Positions 54,403 through 63,518 of a stretch of DNA of 64,000 nucleotides are shown here, one piece after another. The first letter of the stretch is position 1. Each line of letters starts with the position of its first letter. This DNA is from HKCCE3408 sp039183205 (GTDB taxonomy: Bacteria; Pseudomonadota; Alphaproteobacteria; Rhodobacterales; Rhodobacteraceae). Where the stretch lies: NCBI GenBank assembly GCA_039183205.1, contig JBCDBR010000014.1:1-64000 (forward strand), written 5' to 3'. A model generated the notes under the pieces. It saw only the letters and a list, made by a program, of their open reading frames with translations, was not told where the DNA came from and searched no databases. Made by a program: the position numbers and the translations under genes.

Positions 54403-55917
54403 ATGCTCGATTTAACGTATGACAGTCCTGCGCCAAAGGTGATCTCGGGGGCCAAGCACGATTGGGAACTGGTCATCGGTATGGAGGTGCATGCCCAGGT
54501 CGCCACCCAGGCCAAGCTCTTTTCCGGTGCGTCCACCCAATTTGGCGCCGAGCCGAATTCAAACGTGGCCTTCGTCGATGCGGGCATGCCGGGCATGCTG
54601 CCCGTCATCAACGAAGCCTGTGTGGCACAAGCGGTGCGCACCGGGCTGGGGCTGAAGGCCGAGATCCATCTCCATTCCGCCTTTGACCGGAAGAATTATT
54701 TCTATCCCGACCTGCCCCAGGGCTATCAGATCAGCCAGCTTTACCACCCCATTGTGGGGGAGGGCGAAGTGCTGGTGGAGATGGGAAGCGGCACCGCGCG
54801 CACCATCCGGATTGAGCGCATTCACCTCGAACAAGATGCCGGAAAGTCGATCCACGACATGGATCCGGCCTTGTCCTTCGTCGATCTCAATCGCACCGGT
54901 GTGGCGCTGATGGAGATTGTCTCGCGCCCCGATATCCGCAGCCCCGAAGAGGCGGCGGCGTATCTGACGAAACTCCGCCAGATCATGCTCTATCTCGGGA
55001 CCTGCGACGGCAATATGCAAAACGGCAACCTGCGCGCCGACGTCAATGTCTCGGTCTGCCGCCCCGGCCAGTATGAAAAATACCAGGAGACCCAGGATTT
55101 CAGCCACTTAGGCACCCGCTGTGAGATCAAGAACATGAACTCCATGCGGTTTATCCAGTTGGCCATCGATTTTGAGGCCCGCCGGCAAATCGCGATCCTG
55201 GAGGCTGGCGGCACGATCGACCAAGAAACCCGGCTCTATGATCCTGACAAGAACGAAACGCGGTCCATGCGCTCAAAGGAAGAAGCGCATGATTACCGCT
55301 ATTTCCCCGATCCCGACTTGCTACCGCTGGAGATCGAGCAAAGCTGGGTGGAGGATATCGCCGCCGGCCTGCCAGAGCTGCCTGACGCCAAAAAAGCGCG
55401 GTTTTTGACCGATTTCGGCCTCTCGGACTATGATGCGAGCGTGCTGACCGCGGACCTGTCCTCCGCTGCGTATTTCGAATCCGTCGCCGCTGATGCCGGG
55501 GATGGCAAGCTTGCCGCGAACTGGGTCATCAACGAACTCTTTGGCCGATTGAAAAAGGATGAAGCGGAGATCGAGGCAAGCCCGATCACCCCATCCGCGC
55601 TGGCGCAGATCATAAAGCTGATCAAGGCCGACACAATCAGCGGCAAGATCGCCAAGGATGTCTTTGAAACCGCCTATACAACCGGGCGCGATCCCGAAGA
55701 AATCGTTGAGACGGAAGGTCTGAAACAGGTCACCGATACCGGCGCAATCGAGGCCGCCGTCGACGCGATCATCGCCGCCAACCCCGCCCAAGTGGAAAAG
55801 GCGAAAGCCAACCCCAAGCTTGCCGGTTGGTTCGTGGGTCAGGTGATGAAAGCGACAGGCGGCAAGGCCAACCCCAAAGCTGTGAATGAGATCGTGAGCG
55901 CCAAGCTCGACCTTTGA
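54403..55917 (+). CDS. gatB: Aspartyl/glutamyl-tRNA amidotransferase subunit B
   Basis: 504 residues from the ATG with GGAG 10 nt upstream. GatB motifs: WELVIGMEVHAQVATQAKLF, DRKNYFYPDLPQGYQISQ, GTRCEIKNMNSMRFIQ and a C-terminal YqeY-type end (GGKANPKAVNEIV). With GatA and GatC it converts Glu-tRNA(Gln) and Asp-tRNA(Asn) to the amidated forms. Confidence 0.96.
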   Translation: MLDLTYDSPAPKVISGAKHDWELVIGMEVHAQVATQAKLFSGASTQFGAEPNSNVAFVDAGMPGMLPVINEACVAQAVRTGLGLKAEIHLHSAFDRKNYFYPDLPQGYQISQLYHPIVGEGEVLVEMGSGTARTIRIERIHLEQDAGKSIHDMDPALSFVDLNRTGVALMEIVSRPDIRSPEEAAAYLTKLRQIMLYLGTCDGNMQNGNLRADVNVSVCRPGQYEKYQETQDFSHLGTRCEIKNMNSMRFIQLAIDFEARRQIAILEAGGTIDQETRLYDPDKNETRSMRSKEEAHDYRYFPDPDLLPLEIEQSWVEDIAAGLPELPDAKKARFLTDFGLSDYDASVLTADLSSAAYFESVAADAGDGKLAANWVINELFGRLKKDEAEIEASPITPSALAQIIKLIKADTISGKIAKDVFETAYTTGRDPEEIVETEGLKQVTDTGAIEAAVDAIIAANPAQVEKAKANPKLAGWFVGQVMKATGGKANPKAVNEIVSAKLDL

Positions 55918-56096
55918 CGTTCCGCACATCCGCGCGGAGCAAAGGCCGAAGGCAACCGCGCAATCGACAGACCGGCCCACCGGTCCGCCGATTTGGCGAA
56001 GCTGGGCGCTCCACAGGCCAAGTCATACGACCTGGAACCATAAAGCGGTTTAAACAGACCGAGGATCGACGGACCCCGGGCCCGCCGAGACGCGGC
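55918..56096. other. Intergenic region after gatB
   Basis: A non-coding stretch between gatB and the small minus-strand gene. No repeat or RNA recognised. Downstream of that gene, 56265-56366 also holds no supported gene. Confidence 0.4.
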
Positions 56097-56264
56097 TCAG
56101 TGCTTCGACACAAAGGCGAGCAGGAAATAAATCACCGCCATAGGCACATAAATCTCCGGTTTCTGCGTCGCATAGGCCGCAAAGCCGTGAAACCCACTAA
56201 GCCCACAATACATGTTCCTGTGACAGCAAAGGCCACAGAACTGCTGCTTCACACGTTCAAACAT
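56097..56264 (-). CDS. Small single-helix membrane protein
   Basis: 55 residues with a ribosome site ACGGAG 8 nt upstream of the ATG. The product reads MFERVKQQFCGLCCHRNMYC at the start and ends with a hydrophobic helix (YVPMAVIYFLLAFVSKH). Four cysteines near the N-terminus could bind metal. Too short for most gene callers, and no family named. Confidence 0.5.
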   Translation of the reverse strand: MFERVKQQFCGLCCHRNMYCGLSGFHGFAAYATQKPEIYVPMAVIYFLLAFVSKH

Positions 56265-56366
56265 CGGATCGCTCCGTTTTTGATTGAACGCCGGGCCCGG
56301 CGTGACTACCGTTGGTAGCTGTGCGATTATTGCCGGTTAGCCGTCTGATTTCGTTGCGCTTTCGAT

Positions 56367-58286
56367 GTGCTCTTCGAGTTAGCTAAAAGTCTTGGGAGTT
56401 GTGGGAAGTTGGTCGACCGCGCCGCATTTGGAGCTCTCGTTTGCGCCAAACGCGGCGTCAAAAAGCAAACGCAAGAGTCCTTAGCGCTCAACGTCTACGG
56501 CGACTCTACTCGCAAAGGTGACATCTCGCGCATCGAAAGCGGGAAAACCGCTCCGCAAGAAACGACCGTACAAAAGCTCATGGAGGCGCTCGATATAACG
56601 GAGGCCGAAATGGCCCCCATTCGCGCCTCCCGCGTCTCAGCCGAGCAACTCGACCACATCGCGATCCTTTCCCGTGAGGACCTCCAAAACCTCGCTGCCC
56701 GGTTTCAGATCGAAGACGCTTTTGATCGCCAAGACCGAGACCTACGCGATCTCCTGACCAAAAAAGCGGAGCAATATCGTGCCTATCGCAGACAGATCGA
56801 CAGCCTTGACGACCGTGTGGCCGAGATTGCCGACCTAAAAAGCGCGGCCCAAGACGCCGCCGCGAAGCTAAATTTCGATGAGGTCGAAGAGTTTCTGGCC
56901 CGCGTCGATGAATTCGAAACGGAGATCGCGGCGGAGACGAAAGTCGCCCGCGCACAAAATGCGCTCCTGCGCGGCGAGGTAGACCAAGCCTACCGGCTTC
57001 TCAATAGCGCCGCCTCCGCCTTCAGCAAACCGGTTGAAGAAGCGCATAGGCGCATACGCTTTTTCGACTATCTCTACGAATACGGAAAGAGCCACGTCAG
57101 TTCCGGCCTGGAATTTGCGGCTGAACTCATCCGACCAGCGGTGAAAACCGTCAATCCAAAGAATGACCCAGTTGTCTATGCCAACTCTCTCAATAGACTT
57201 GGTATGGCTCTCCAAGCCAAGGGCGCCCGCACCCCGGGTGAGCCTGGCGCCGCTTTGCTTGTCCAGGCGGTAGATTGCTATCGCTTAGCTCTGCGGACAA
57301 CCACAGAGTTCGACGATCCGATGGATTGGGCAATGACCAAGCGAAACCTCGGTATTGCTCTCGAAACCCAGGGCGGCCGCATGCCGGGCGCTCCGGGCGC
57401 CGATCTGCTAGCCGAGGCCGTGGATTGCTTCCGCGCTGCCTTGCGGGTCAGGACCGAGGCCGACGATCCGCTAGATTGGGCCAAGACCATGAATAACCTC
57501 GGCAATGCGCTTTCAAACCAAGGCATCCGCACACCGGGGTATGCCGGTGCTGCCCTGCTCACCAAGGCCGTCGAAAACTACCGCACCGCTTTGCAGGTCA
57601 GGACAGAGGCTGACCATCCATGGGATTGGGCCATGACCATGCAGAACCTTGGTGGTACCCTCGCGACCGCAGGCAGCCGCACGCCGGGCGCGCCCGGTGC
57701 TGCTCTGCTGGCCGAGGCCGTGGAGAGCTACCGCGCCGCCTTACGCGTCACGACAGAGGCCGACCGTCCGCTAGATTGGGCCATGACCATGCAGAACCTT
57801 GGTGGCACCCTATTAAGCCAAGGCATCCGCACCGAGGGTGCGCCCGGCCTTGACTTGTTGGCCGAGGCCGCAGGCAGCTATCGCGCCGCGTTGCGGGTCA
57901 GGACAGAGGTCGATCATCCGCTGCAATGGGCCACGACCATGCAAAACCTCGGCATTGCATTGCGCAACCTGGCCACCCGCACCCCGGGCGCGCCCGGCGC
58001 GGCTCTGCTGGCCGAGGCCGCAGGCAGCTACCGCGCCGCCTTGCGGGTCAGGACAGAGACCGACCATCCGCTGGATTGGGCCATGACGCAAGAGAACTTG
58101 GCGATGCTCCATTCAGCATGGGCCCGCCACGACAGCACGGAGACCCCAAAGGACCATCTGCAAACCGCGTTGACCCATGTCGACGCCGCCCTCAAAATCT
58201 ATGATGACAGCACTGGTTATTATCTTGAACAAGCGGGCAAGCTGCGGGCGGAGATTTTGGGTGCTCTTAACGCGCTTGGCGACTGA
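56367..58286 (+). CDS. XRE-like HTH and tetratricopeptide repeat protein
   Basis: 639 residues (GTG start; no clear ribosome site, so the first ~15 residues are uncertain). The N-terminus (ESLALNVYGDSTRKGDISRIE, then GKTAPQETTVQKLMEAL) resembles an XRE helix-turn-helix. Residues ~105-250 are helical, coiled-coil-like (EEFLARVDEFETEIAAE). Residues 288-587 hold six 50-residue units of the form RTPGAPGAALLAEAVESY..ALRV..E.D.PLDWAMTMQNLG. Likely a signalling or protein-interaction scaffold. No CHAT or NB-ARC domain is present, and the genomic neighbours do not explain it. Confidence 0.82.
   Translation: MLFELAKSLGSCGKLVDRAAFGALVCAKRGVKKQTQESLALNVYGDSTRKGDISRIESGKTAPQETTVQKLMEALDITEAEMAPIRASRVSAEQLDHIAILSREDLQNLAARFQIEDAFDRQDRDLRDLLTKKAEQYRAYRRQIDSLDDRVAEIADLKSAAQDAAAKLNFDEVEEFLARVDEFETEIAAETKVARAQNALLRGEVDQAYRLLNSAASAFSKPVEEAHRRIRFFDYLYEYGKSHVSSGLEFAAELIRPAVKTVNPKNDPVVYANSLNRLGMALQAKGARTPGEPGAALLVQAVDCYRLALRTTTEFDDPMDWAMTKRNLGIALETQGGRMPGAPGADLLAEAVDCFRAALRVRTEADDPLDWAKTMNNLGNALSNQGIRTPGYAGAALLTKAVENYRTALQVRTEADHPWDWAMTMQNLGGTLATAGSRTPGAPGAALLAEAVESYRAALRVTTEADRPLDWAMTMQNLGGTLLSQGIRTEGAPGLDLLAEAAGSYRAALRVRTEVDHPLQWATTMQNLGIALRNLATRTPGAPGAALLAEAAGSYRAALRVRTETDHPLDWAMTQENLAMLHSAWARHDSTETPKDHLQTALTHVDAALKIYDDSTGYYLEQAGKLRAEILGALNALGD
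57228..58127 (+). repeat. Six in-frame 150-bp direct repeats encoding TPR units
   Basis: Units begin at 57228, 57378, 57528, 57678, 57828 and 57978, each starting with CGC A(C/T)(C/G) (Arg-Thr or Arg-Met) and ending before the next. Exact unit length is 150 bp (50 residues). Several units share long identical stretches at the DNA level (for example around GGCGCGCCCGG and GCTACCGCGCCGCCTT), so recombination between units is likely. Confidence 0.9.
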
Positions 58287-58288
58287 GC

Positions 58289-58305
58289 CAAAGGCAAGGC
58301 CTTTG
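58289..58305 (+). terminator. Short hairpin after the TPR gene
   Basis: CAAAGGC-AAG-GCCTTTG, a 7-bp stem starting 3 nt after the TPR gene stop (58286). It may terminate transcription, although no T-tract follows. Confidence 0.3.
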
Positions 58306-58456
58306 ACGGGTTCAAAACCGGGACCTTTGTGCGTTCGGGGAACACCCTTCCCATACCGAAGAAGTGGGGCGGCCATCCATCGCAACCCTGGGCATGCGCT
58401 GAGACAACCGGATGACAGGCGACCTCCGCTACGCGCAGCGATCAACCGGCGCGCGG

Positions 58457-59359
58457 CTAGTCGATCACCGCCGACATCGCTTGCCAACGTCCGACATTCG
58501 GCAAGGGTGGCGCTGTGGACTGATATCGGTCCTGAACGCTTTGGCTGCCGAAACTCACGCGCAGCCCCAGTGCAAGGCGCGTTTCGCGCGCTGTGGTTGA
58601 CCCAACGCCGGTAAGGACCAACTCATCAATGAACACGCGCGAGGCCTCCACGAAAACACTCGCATCTCCGCCGAAGACAGGCCGGTTCAACCCGTGTTCG
58701 TAGCTGAACGTGATCTCAAAGATATCAAGGTCATCGGGGACCGCGACATCGAAGTCGGAAATGGCATTTGCATAAGCGAGATCAACGCCGATCGCGCGCT
58801 CCTCGGTGAAAAAATAGCGCCCGCCTGCCGACACGACTTCCGCGTCGTTGATCGTTTCGCCGTCCACGACAGTGCCGATCACTTCGAACCGCCCGATGGC
58901 GCCGTAGAGGCTAAACGTCTCCGCGTGATACGCGCCGCTGAGGCCAAAACCGAGGCTTGAGGTGTTCTGACCCTCGTTATTTGCATTATACCAGGCCCGA
59001 TTGGCCGCGGCAAAGACGCCAGCATAACCCCATTCGGTCGGCAAACCAGCGTGAAACGCGCCTTGGACGTGACGGCCAGAGAAATCATCGCTGTAAAACG
59101 GCTCATCATGGTTGTCGTTGGTATCGGCCAAGAGATTGAACTGTAACCGGGCGGGGCCGACGTCAAACGCGCCAAGCGCCATGCCGCGCAGGGCTTGAAA
59201 CCTGTCGCCCTCGTCGTCATCGACATCCGGACCGTTGCGATCGTGATGCGCCGCGCTCAGCGCGAATGACAGCGTCGGTTCATTTGCGTTGGCCGATGGC
59301 GCCATCGTGAACATCAGCGACGTCACAGCCGCCAAGCTGGCGCATCTCAATACATGCAT
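58457..59359 (-). CDS. Predicted outer-membrane beta-barrel protein
   Basis: 300 residues from MHVLRCASLAAVTSLMFTMA (signal ends near ANAN). The mature part has alternating short amphipathic strands such as FSLYGAIGRFEVIGTVVD and AIGVDLAYANAISDFDV, and ends near TRLALGLRVSFG, a barrel-like closing strand that lacks the aromatic C-terminal residue. Surface or porin-like role possible; no named family. Confidence 0.6.
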   Translation of the reverse strand: MHVLRCASLAAVTSLMFTMAPSANANEPTLSFALSAAHHDRNGPDVDDDEGDRFQALRGMALGAFDVGPARLQFNLLADTNDNHDEPFYSDDFSGRHVQGAFHAGLPTEWGYAGVFAAANRAWYNANNEGQNTSSLGFGLSGAYHAETFSLYGAIGRFEVIGTVVDGETINDAEVVSAGGRYFFTEERAIGVDLAYANAISDFDVAVPDDLDIFEITFSYEHGLNRPVFGGDASVFVEASRVFIDELVLTGVGSTTARETRLALGLRVSFGSQSVQDRYQSTAPPLPNVGRWQAMSAVID

Positions 59360-59728
59360 TTTAATGAAACCCCAGGGCCTTGAATGCGTAAGCGGACGAC
59401 ACGACAAATTCGTTAAGGAGTGGTAAACGGCGGGTCTTTGGTTGGCGACGATGTCCCGGCCATCTCACGCCATCCCGCGGGCTGGGGCAATCTGGGCTTA
59501 CCTTGATCCTTGTATTCGGGAAATGGACGCCGCTCCACGCGGCTAAATCGTCTGGAAAAAAGCCTGCGGGCGTAACTGTCTGGTGATCTGGCCCGTTTCG
59601 CCGCCATGCCAGCGACCGACCGTCCGTGCCGGGATTGGCGGGGCGCCGCATCATGCCGGCCTCTATCTCCTCTTCACCCAAGGTCCAAAACCCCGTAGAA
59701 GGCTGCCGATCACTAAGAGGCCGCGCAG
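59360..59728. promoter_or_regulatory. Divergent intergenic region
   Basis: 369 nt between divergent genes, so promoters for both are expected here. A minus-strand frame (59413-59607, 64 residues, start MAAKRARSPDSYARR) is open but lacks a ribosome site and a recognisable family. Confidence 0.35.
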
Positions 59729-60181
59729 ATGGACCGCTACGAATACAAAGTCATACCCGCCCCCGAAAAGGGTCTAAAGGCCAAGGGCATCAAAGCGCCG
59801 GCCGACCGCTTTGCCCATGCGGTTGAAACGGCGATGAACGCGCTTGGCGCGGAGGGCTGGGAATATTGGCGCGCGGATAGCTTGCCATCGACCGAACGGG
59901 CGGGGCTGACCTCTTCGAAAGTCGTGGACAGGCACATGCTCGTCTTCCGGCGGCCCCTGGCCGAAGCGGCGGCGGCGGAATTGCCGCGCCGGGTGGTTCA
60001 AGAGACACCTGCCGAGCCCCAACCCGATCCCGTCGAAGAGCCCGCGGCCCGCGCCCGCATGCCGGTCTTTACCCGGCGCCTGGAAATTGCGCGGGAGCAG
60101 CGCGAAGAGGCGCTTCAACGCGATGAAACTGAGGATGAGGACGCACCCGCGCCGCGCGTCCGACCGATCAGCGAGGACTAA
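59729..60181 (+). CDS. DUF4177 domain-containing protein
   Basis: 150 residues. The N-terminal ~75 residues (MDRYEYKVIPAPEKGLKAKG, then NALGAEGWEYWRADSL and MLVFRRPL) match DUF4177, a small alpha/beta domain often found with enzymes or membrane proteins. The rest is Pro/Glu/Arg-rich and disordered. The stop overlaps that of the convergent bolA-like gene. Confidence 0.85.
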   Translation: MDRYEYKVIPAPEKGLKAKGIKAPADRFAHAVETAMNALGAEGWEYWRADSLPSTERAGLTSSKVVDRHMLVFRRPLAEAAAAELPRRVVQETPAEPQPDPVEEPAARARMPVFTRRLEIAREQREEALQRDETEDEDAPAPRVRPISED

Positions 60182-60438
60182 AGTGCCTCAATTTCAAGCG
60201 CGAGCGCGTGGATTTCAGCCATCAGCTCCGCGCCCAAGGCCGCATGGACCGCGCGATGGCGCGCCAGGCGCGGCATTTCAGCAAAGGCCTTTGCGGTGAT
60301 GGCCACGCGAAAATGGCTCTCTCCACCTTCCTGAAAGCCTGAATGACCTCGATGCGCTTCGCTTTCATCAATAATGTCAAGCCGTTCCGGCGCGAATGTC
60401 GCCGTCAGTTTTTCGCGCATGCGCTCTGCTCGGGTCAC
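60178..60438 (-). CDS. bolA: BolA family protein
   Basis: 86 residues with ESEAHRGHSGFQEGGESHFRV and the conserved His/Cys-loop region of BolA (HRAVHAALGAELMAEIHAL). BolA proteins work with monothiol glutaredoxins in iron-sulfur trafficking and stress response. Divergent from the J-domain gene with a 76-nt gap. Confidence 0.93.
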   Translation of the reverse strand: MTRAERMREKLTATFAPERLDIIDESEAHRGHSGFQEGGESHFRVAITAKAFAEMPRLARHRAVHAALGAELMAEIHALALEIEAL

Positions 60439-60514
60439 CTTTTTCTCCTTGCCCCCTTCACCTCCGTGGCCAGACGTCTAAACTAAGCCGCCCTGAGTCG
60501 AGAAGGCCCGTCTG

Positions 60515-61144
60515 ATGTCCGACAAAGACCCGTTCAATTTTGATTTGCGCGTCTCTACCGACAAGAAAAAACGTCGCGGCGGGCGTCGCGGAATGTCCGG
60601 CGCGTTCGAAACGTCACAGCGGCGCTGCGAACATCCCGGATGTCAGGAACCCGGCCAATATCGGGCGCCGAAATCGCCCGATACGCTGGATGAGTTTTAT
60701 TGGTTCTGCCGCGACCATGTGCGCGAATACAACCTGAAATGGAACTTCTTCGACGGCGCAACCGAGGCCGAGATGGAAGAACAGCTTGATCGGGATCGGG
60801 TTTGGGATCGGCCGACAAAGCCGTTCAAGCAATCGGCAGAGGAACGGGCCTGGGCGCGTCTGGGGATCGAAGACCCGCACCAAGTCTTGGGCGCGAATGC
60901 CACACGGAACCCCGGCAAATCGATCACCGGCACGCGCAAATTGCCCCCCACCGAACGCCGCGCGATCGATATTCTAGAGGCCAAAGATCATTGGACAAAA
61001 CCCGAGATCCGGAAATCCTACAAAGCCTTGATCAAGGTCCTGCATCCCGATCTGAATGGCGGCGACCGGTCCGATGAGGAACGCCTGCAAGAAGTGGTTT
61101 GGGCCTGGGATCAAATTAAAGACAGCCGCAATTTCCGCGATTAA
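60515..61144 (+). CDS. J-domain protein with N-terminal zinc site
   Basis: 209 residues. Residues 38-68 hold Cys38-x4-Cys43 and Cys65-x2-His68, a small zinc knuckle. The J domain is at ~150-205 with HPD at 177-179 (IKVLHPDLNGGDRSDEERL). It should stimulate DnaK. Such genes lie upstream of cobS in related bacteria, but cobS is not visible here. Confidence 0.88.
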   Translation: MSDKDPFNFDLRVSTDKKKRRGGRRGMSGAFETSQRRCEHPGCQEPGQYRAPKSPDTLDEFYWFCRDHVREYNLKWNFFDGATEAEMEEQLDRDRVWDRPTKPFKQSAEERAWARLGIEDPHQVLGANATRNPGKSITGTRKLPPTERRAIDILEAKDHWTKPEIRKSYKALIKVLHPDLNGGDRSDEERLQEVVWAWDQIKDSRNFRD

Positions 61145-61159
61145 GTCGCCACCGCAATC

Positions 61160-61867
61160 CTAGGGCATCGATACGTCACCCTGCCGGCCCAGCCGCAACG
61201 CCAAACCCAATACGCCGGCGGCATTCGACATCTCTTGACCGTCAAGCTGGCGCTCGGCCATCTGGCAATCCATCGTGACCGCGCCGTCTGTGTCGATATG
61301 TGTAAAGCCGCGCCCTAGGACGTTTTCGTAGACCGAGGGCAGCGCATCATTGGCCGCATCTTGCGTGGCCGTATCGCGACCGTCGATCTTCTCGATTTGC
61401 ACGATCCGCAATTCGATGGCGGTGGTCGGGGTGTTGCGCGTGGCCTCGGCCACGGTCGTGTCTTCGGCGCGTAGGATAAGGCGATACGTCGTGTCCGTGA
61501 CGCGTTGCGGCTGGCGCAGCACGCAGGTCATCCGGGCGTGAAGCTGCGCGGCGGCGTCCCCCGCATTGCGCAGCACCAGCACCACTTGATCGTTTTCGTC
61601 ATCATAGGCATTGACGGCCATCAAATCCGTGGCCGGCGTGCGTGGTGTGCGCAAGAACTCCCGGATTTCGACGAGATAAAGCGGAAACAAGATCGCAGTG
61701 ATCAAACCCAAAGCCGACAGCAGCAATGGCAGAAAATTGAGCCAGGCCCGTTGGTCGCGTTGGCAGTGATTGCACACGCCCGCATCTTCGTGGATGTCAG
61801 CCTTGCACCAGCGGCATTCCTTTAGGTTATGCACAAAGTCTTTACGGTTATACGGCGCGCGCGGCAT
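61160..61867 (-). CDS. Membrane-anchored zinc-ribbon protein
   Basis: 235 residues. The N-terminus has the zinc-ribbon pattern CRWCKADIHEDAGVCNHCQ (CxxC-x10-CxxC), then a helix around residues 43-65 (LNFLPLLLSALGLITAILFP), and a C-terminal beta-rich part of about 150 residues. No family recognised beyond the ribbon. Confidence 0.7.
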   Translation of the reverse strand: MPRAPYNRKDFVHNLKECRWCKADIHEDAGVCNHCQRDQRAWLNFLPLLLSALGLITAILFPLYLVEIREFLRTPRTPATDLMAVNAYDDENDQVVLVLRNAGDAAAQLHARMTCVLRQPQRVTDTTYRLILRAEDTTVAEATRNTPTTAIELRIVQIEKIDGRDTATQDAANDALPSVYENVLGRGFTHIDTDGAVTMDCQMAERQLDGQEMSNAAGVLGLALRLGRQGDVSMP

Positions 61868-61942
61868 TCACATTGGCTTTCTCGCTTGGCCAACGACGTT
61901 AGGTCAATCGGACGCACCGGGCAAGACCAGGACCACATTGCC

Positions 61943-63403
61943 TCAGCCCCGCCAAAACCGCGCAGTGAACAGCACAAAGACGACGACAAGCTCTAGCCGT
62001 CCGATCAACATCGCCGCGATCAAGATCCATTTCGCCGTATCATTGAGCGCGCCGAAGCCTTGGCCATCGCCCACCACGGGCCCAATTATCGGGCCAAGGC
62101 CGGGGCCAACATTGGCAAGCGCTGTGGCTGCGCCGGACACAGCGGTAGTGAAATCCAACCCCGTCAGGCCCAACAGAACCGCGATCACACCAAGGCTGAC
62201 AAAAAACAGAACGAAAAACGCCATAACAGCATTCATCGCATCCTCTGCGACCGGGCGTCCTTGGTAGCGCGGTTCAAACACCCCATGGGGCGCGTAGAGC
62301 CGGCGCACCTGCGTCGAAATCGAGGCAAAGAGCAGCTGATACCGGAACACCTTGATCGAGCATGATGTCGAGCCCGCGCAGCCGCCGATCAGGCCGATGA
62401 AAAAGAAGACCGCAACAACAGCCCCGCCCCAGGCTTGGTAATCGGCGCTGGAATAGCCGGTCCCTGACAGGATCGAGGTGACGTTGAACAGCGCCTCGCG
62501 AAACCCTGCCTCCCAGCCCGCATCACCCTGGGACACGCGATAGGCCGCCACAGCCAAGGACACCAGCAGCACAATGCCCAGATAGGCGCGAATTTGCGTG
62601 TCGCGCAGGATCGGCCGCGCACTGCCCGCAATCAATTGAACGAAGCGGACGAAGGGCAGACTGGCCAGCACCATGAAAAAGACGGCGACATATTCCATCG
62701 GCCCCTGGTAGATGTTGAACGACGCGTCGTGGCTGGAAAACCCGCCGGTCGAAATCGTCGTCATGGCATGCATCACCGCATCAAAGGTCGGCATGCCAAG
62801 GCTTGCATAGCTGATCCCGCACAAGACGGTGAGCGCCAGGTAAATCACCGAGATCCGGCTTGCGATTTCCGCCGCGCGGGGCAGAATTTTTCCCATTGTG
62901 TCAAAGCCTTCGCTTCGAAAGATCTGCATGCCCCCAATGCGCAGTTCCGGCAAAAAGACCATGGCCACGACGATGATGCCGATACCGCCGAACCACTGCA
63001 TCAGGCCGCGCCACAGGTTCAAACCGGGCGGAAAATCATCGAGCCCTGTGAACACGGTCGATCCCGTTGTGGTCATGCCCGACATGGCTTCGAAGAGACC
63101 ATCGACATAGCTGGCTTGGGTCGGACCAAAGATAAACGGCAAGGCCGCAAAGACCGGCAGAACCAACCAAACACTGGTTGTCATCAGGAACGTTTCTTGG
63201 AGGTTGAGCCCTTGGCGGCGCGACGAGGCGCAGGCCAGCATCAAAAACAAACCCGACAACCCGGTCAAAAGCGCCGATTGCGCAAAGGTGGCCCATTGCC
63301 CACTATTGGCGACCACGCCCACAGCCATCGGCAGCAGCATCGACAGGCCCAAAACCACCAGCAATAGCCCCAGAACATAGCCAATGGGTCGCAGATCTAA
63401 CAT
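61943..63403 (-). CDS. trkH: Potassium uptake protein TrkH
   Basis: 486 residues, normal for TrkH. Four pore-loop repeats with filter glycines: TTTGSTVF, TTISTGGFSS, SGTGYSSAD and ANVGPGLGP. It conducts K+ with TrkA and ATP regulation; trkA is not in the window. Confidence 0.95.
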   Translation of the reverse strand: MLDLRPIGYVLGLLLVVLGLSMLLPMAVGVVANSGQWATFAQSALLTGLSGLFLMLACASSRRQGLNLQETFLMTTSVWLVLPVFAALPFIFGPTQASYVDGLFEAMSGMTTTGSTVFTGLDDFPPGLNLWRGLMQWFGGIGIIVVAMVFLPELRIGGMQIFRSEGFDTMGKILPRAAEIASRISVIYLALTVLCGISYASLGMPTFDAVMHAMTTISTGGFSSHDASFNIYQGPMEYVAVFFMVLASLPFVRFVQLIAGSARPILRDTQIRAYLGIVLLVSLAVAAYRVSQGDAGWEAGFREALFNVTSILSGTGYSSADYQAWGGAVVAVFFFIGLIGGCAGSTSCSIKVFRYQLLFASISTQVRRLYAPHGVFEPRYQGRPVAEDAMNAVMAFFVLFFVSLGVIAVLLGLTGLDFTTAVSGAATALANVGPGLGPIIGPVVGDGQGFGALNDTAKWILIAAMLIGRLELVVVFVLFTARFWRG

Positions 63404-63518
63404 ATCGCCGAGGCTTGGCTGCGACGGTCAAAGCTGTCAAGGCACAGCGGCGGTGCCCGGCCAAGGCCCGTTTTCGTGCAACACCCCATCTGCGAGACAG
63501 GGTGCATCACGTCTCAGG

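Noticed and set aside
57228..58127. Regular 150-bp repeats considered as CRISPR or VNTR
   Set aside because: Repeats are contiguous, in frame and encode TPR-like units; no spacers are present.
59413..59607. 64-residue minus-strand frame
   Set aside because: No ribosome site, no family; kept only as a note in the intergenic entry.
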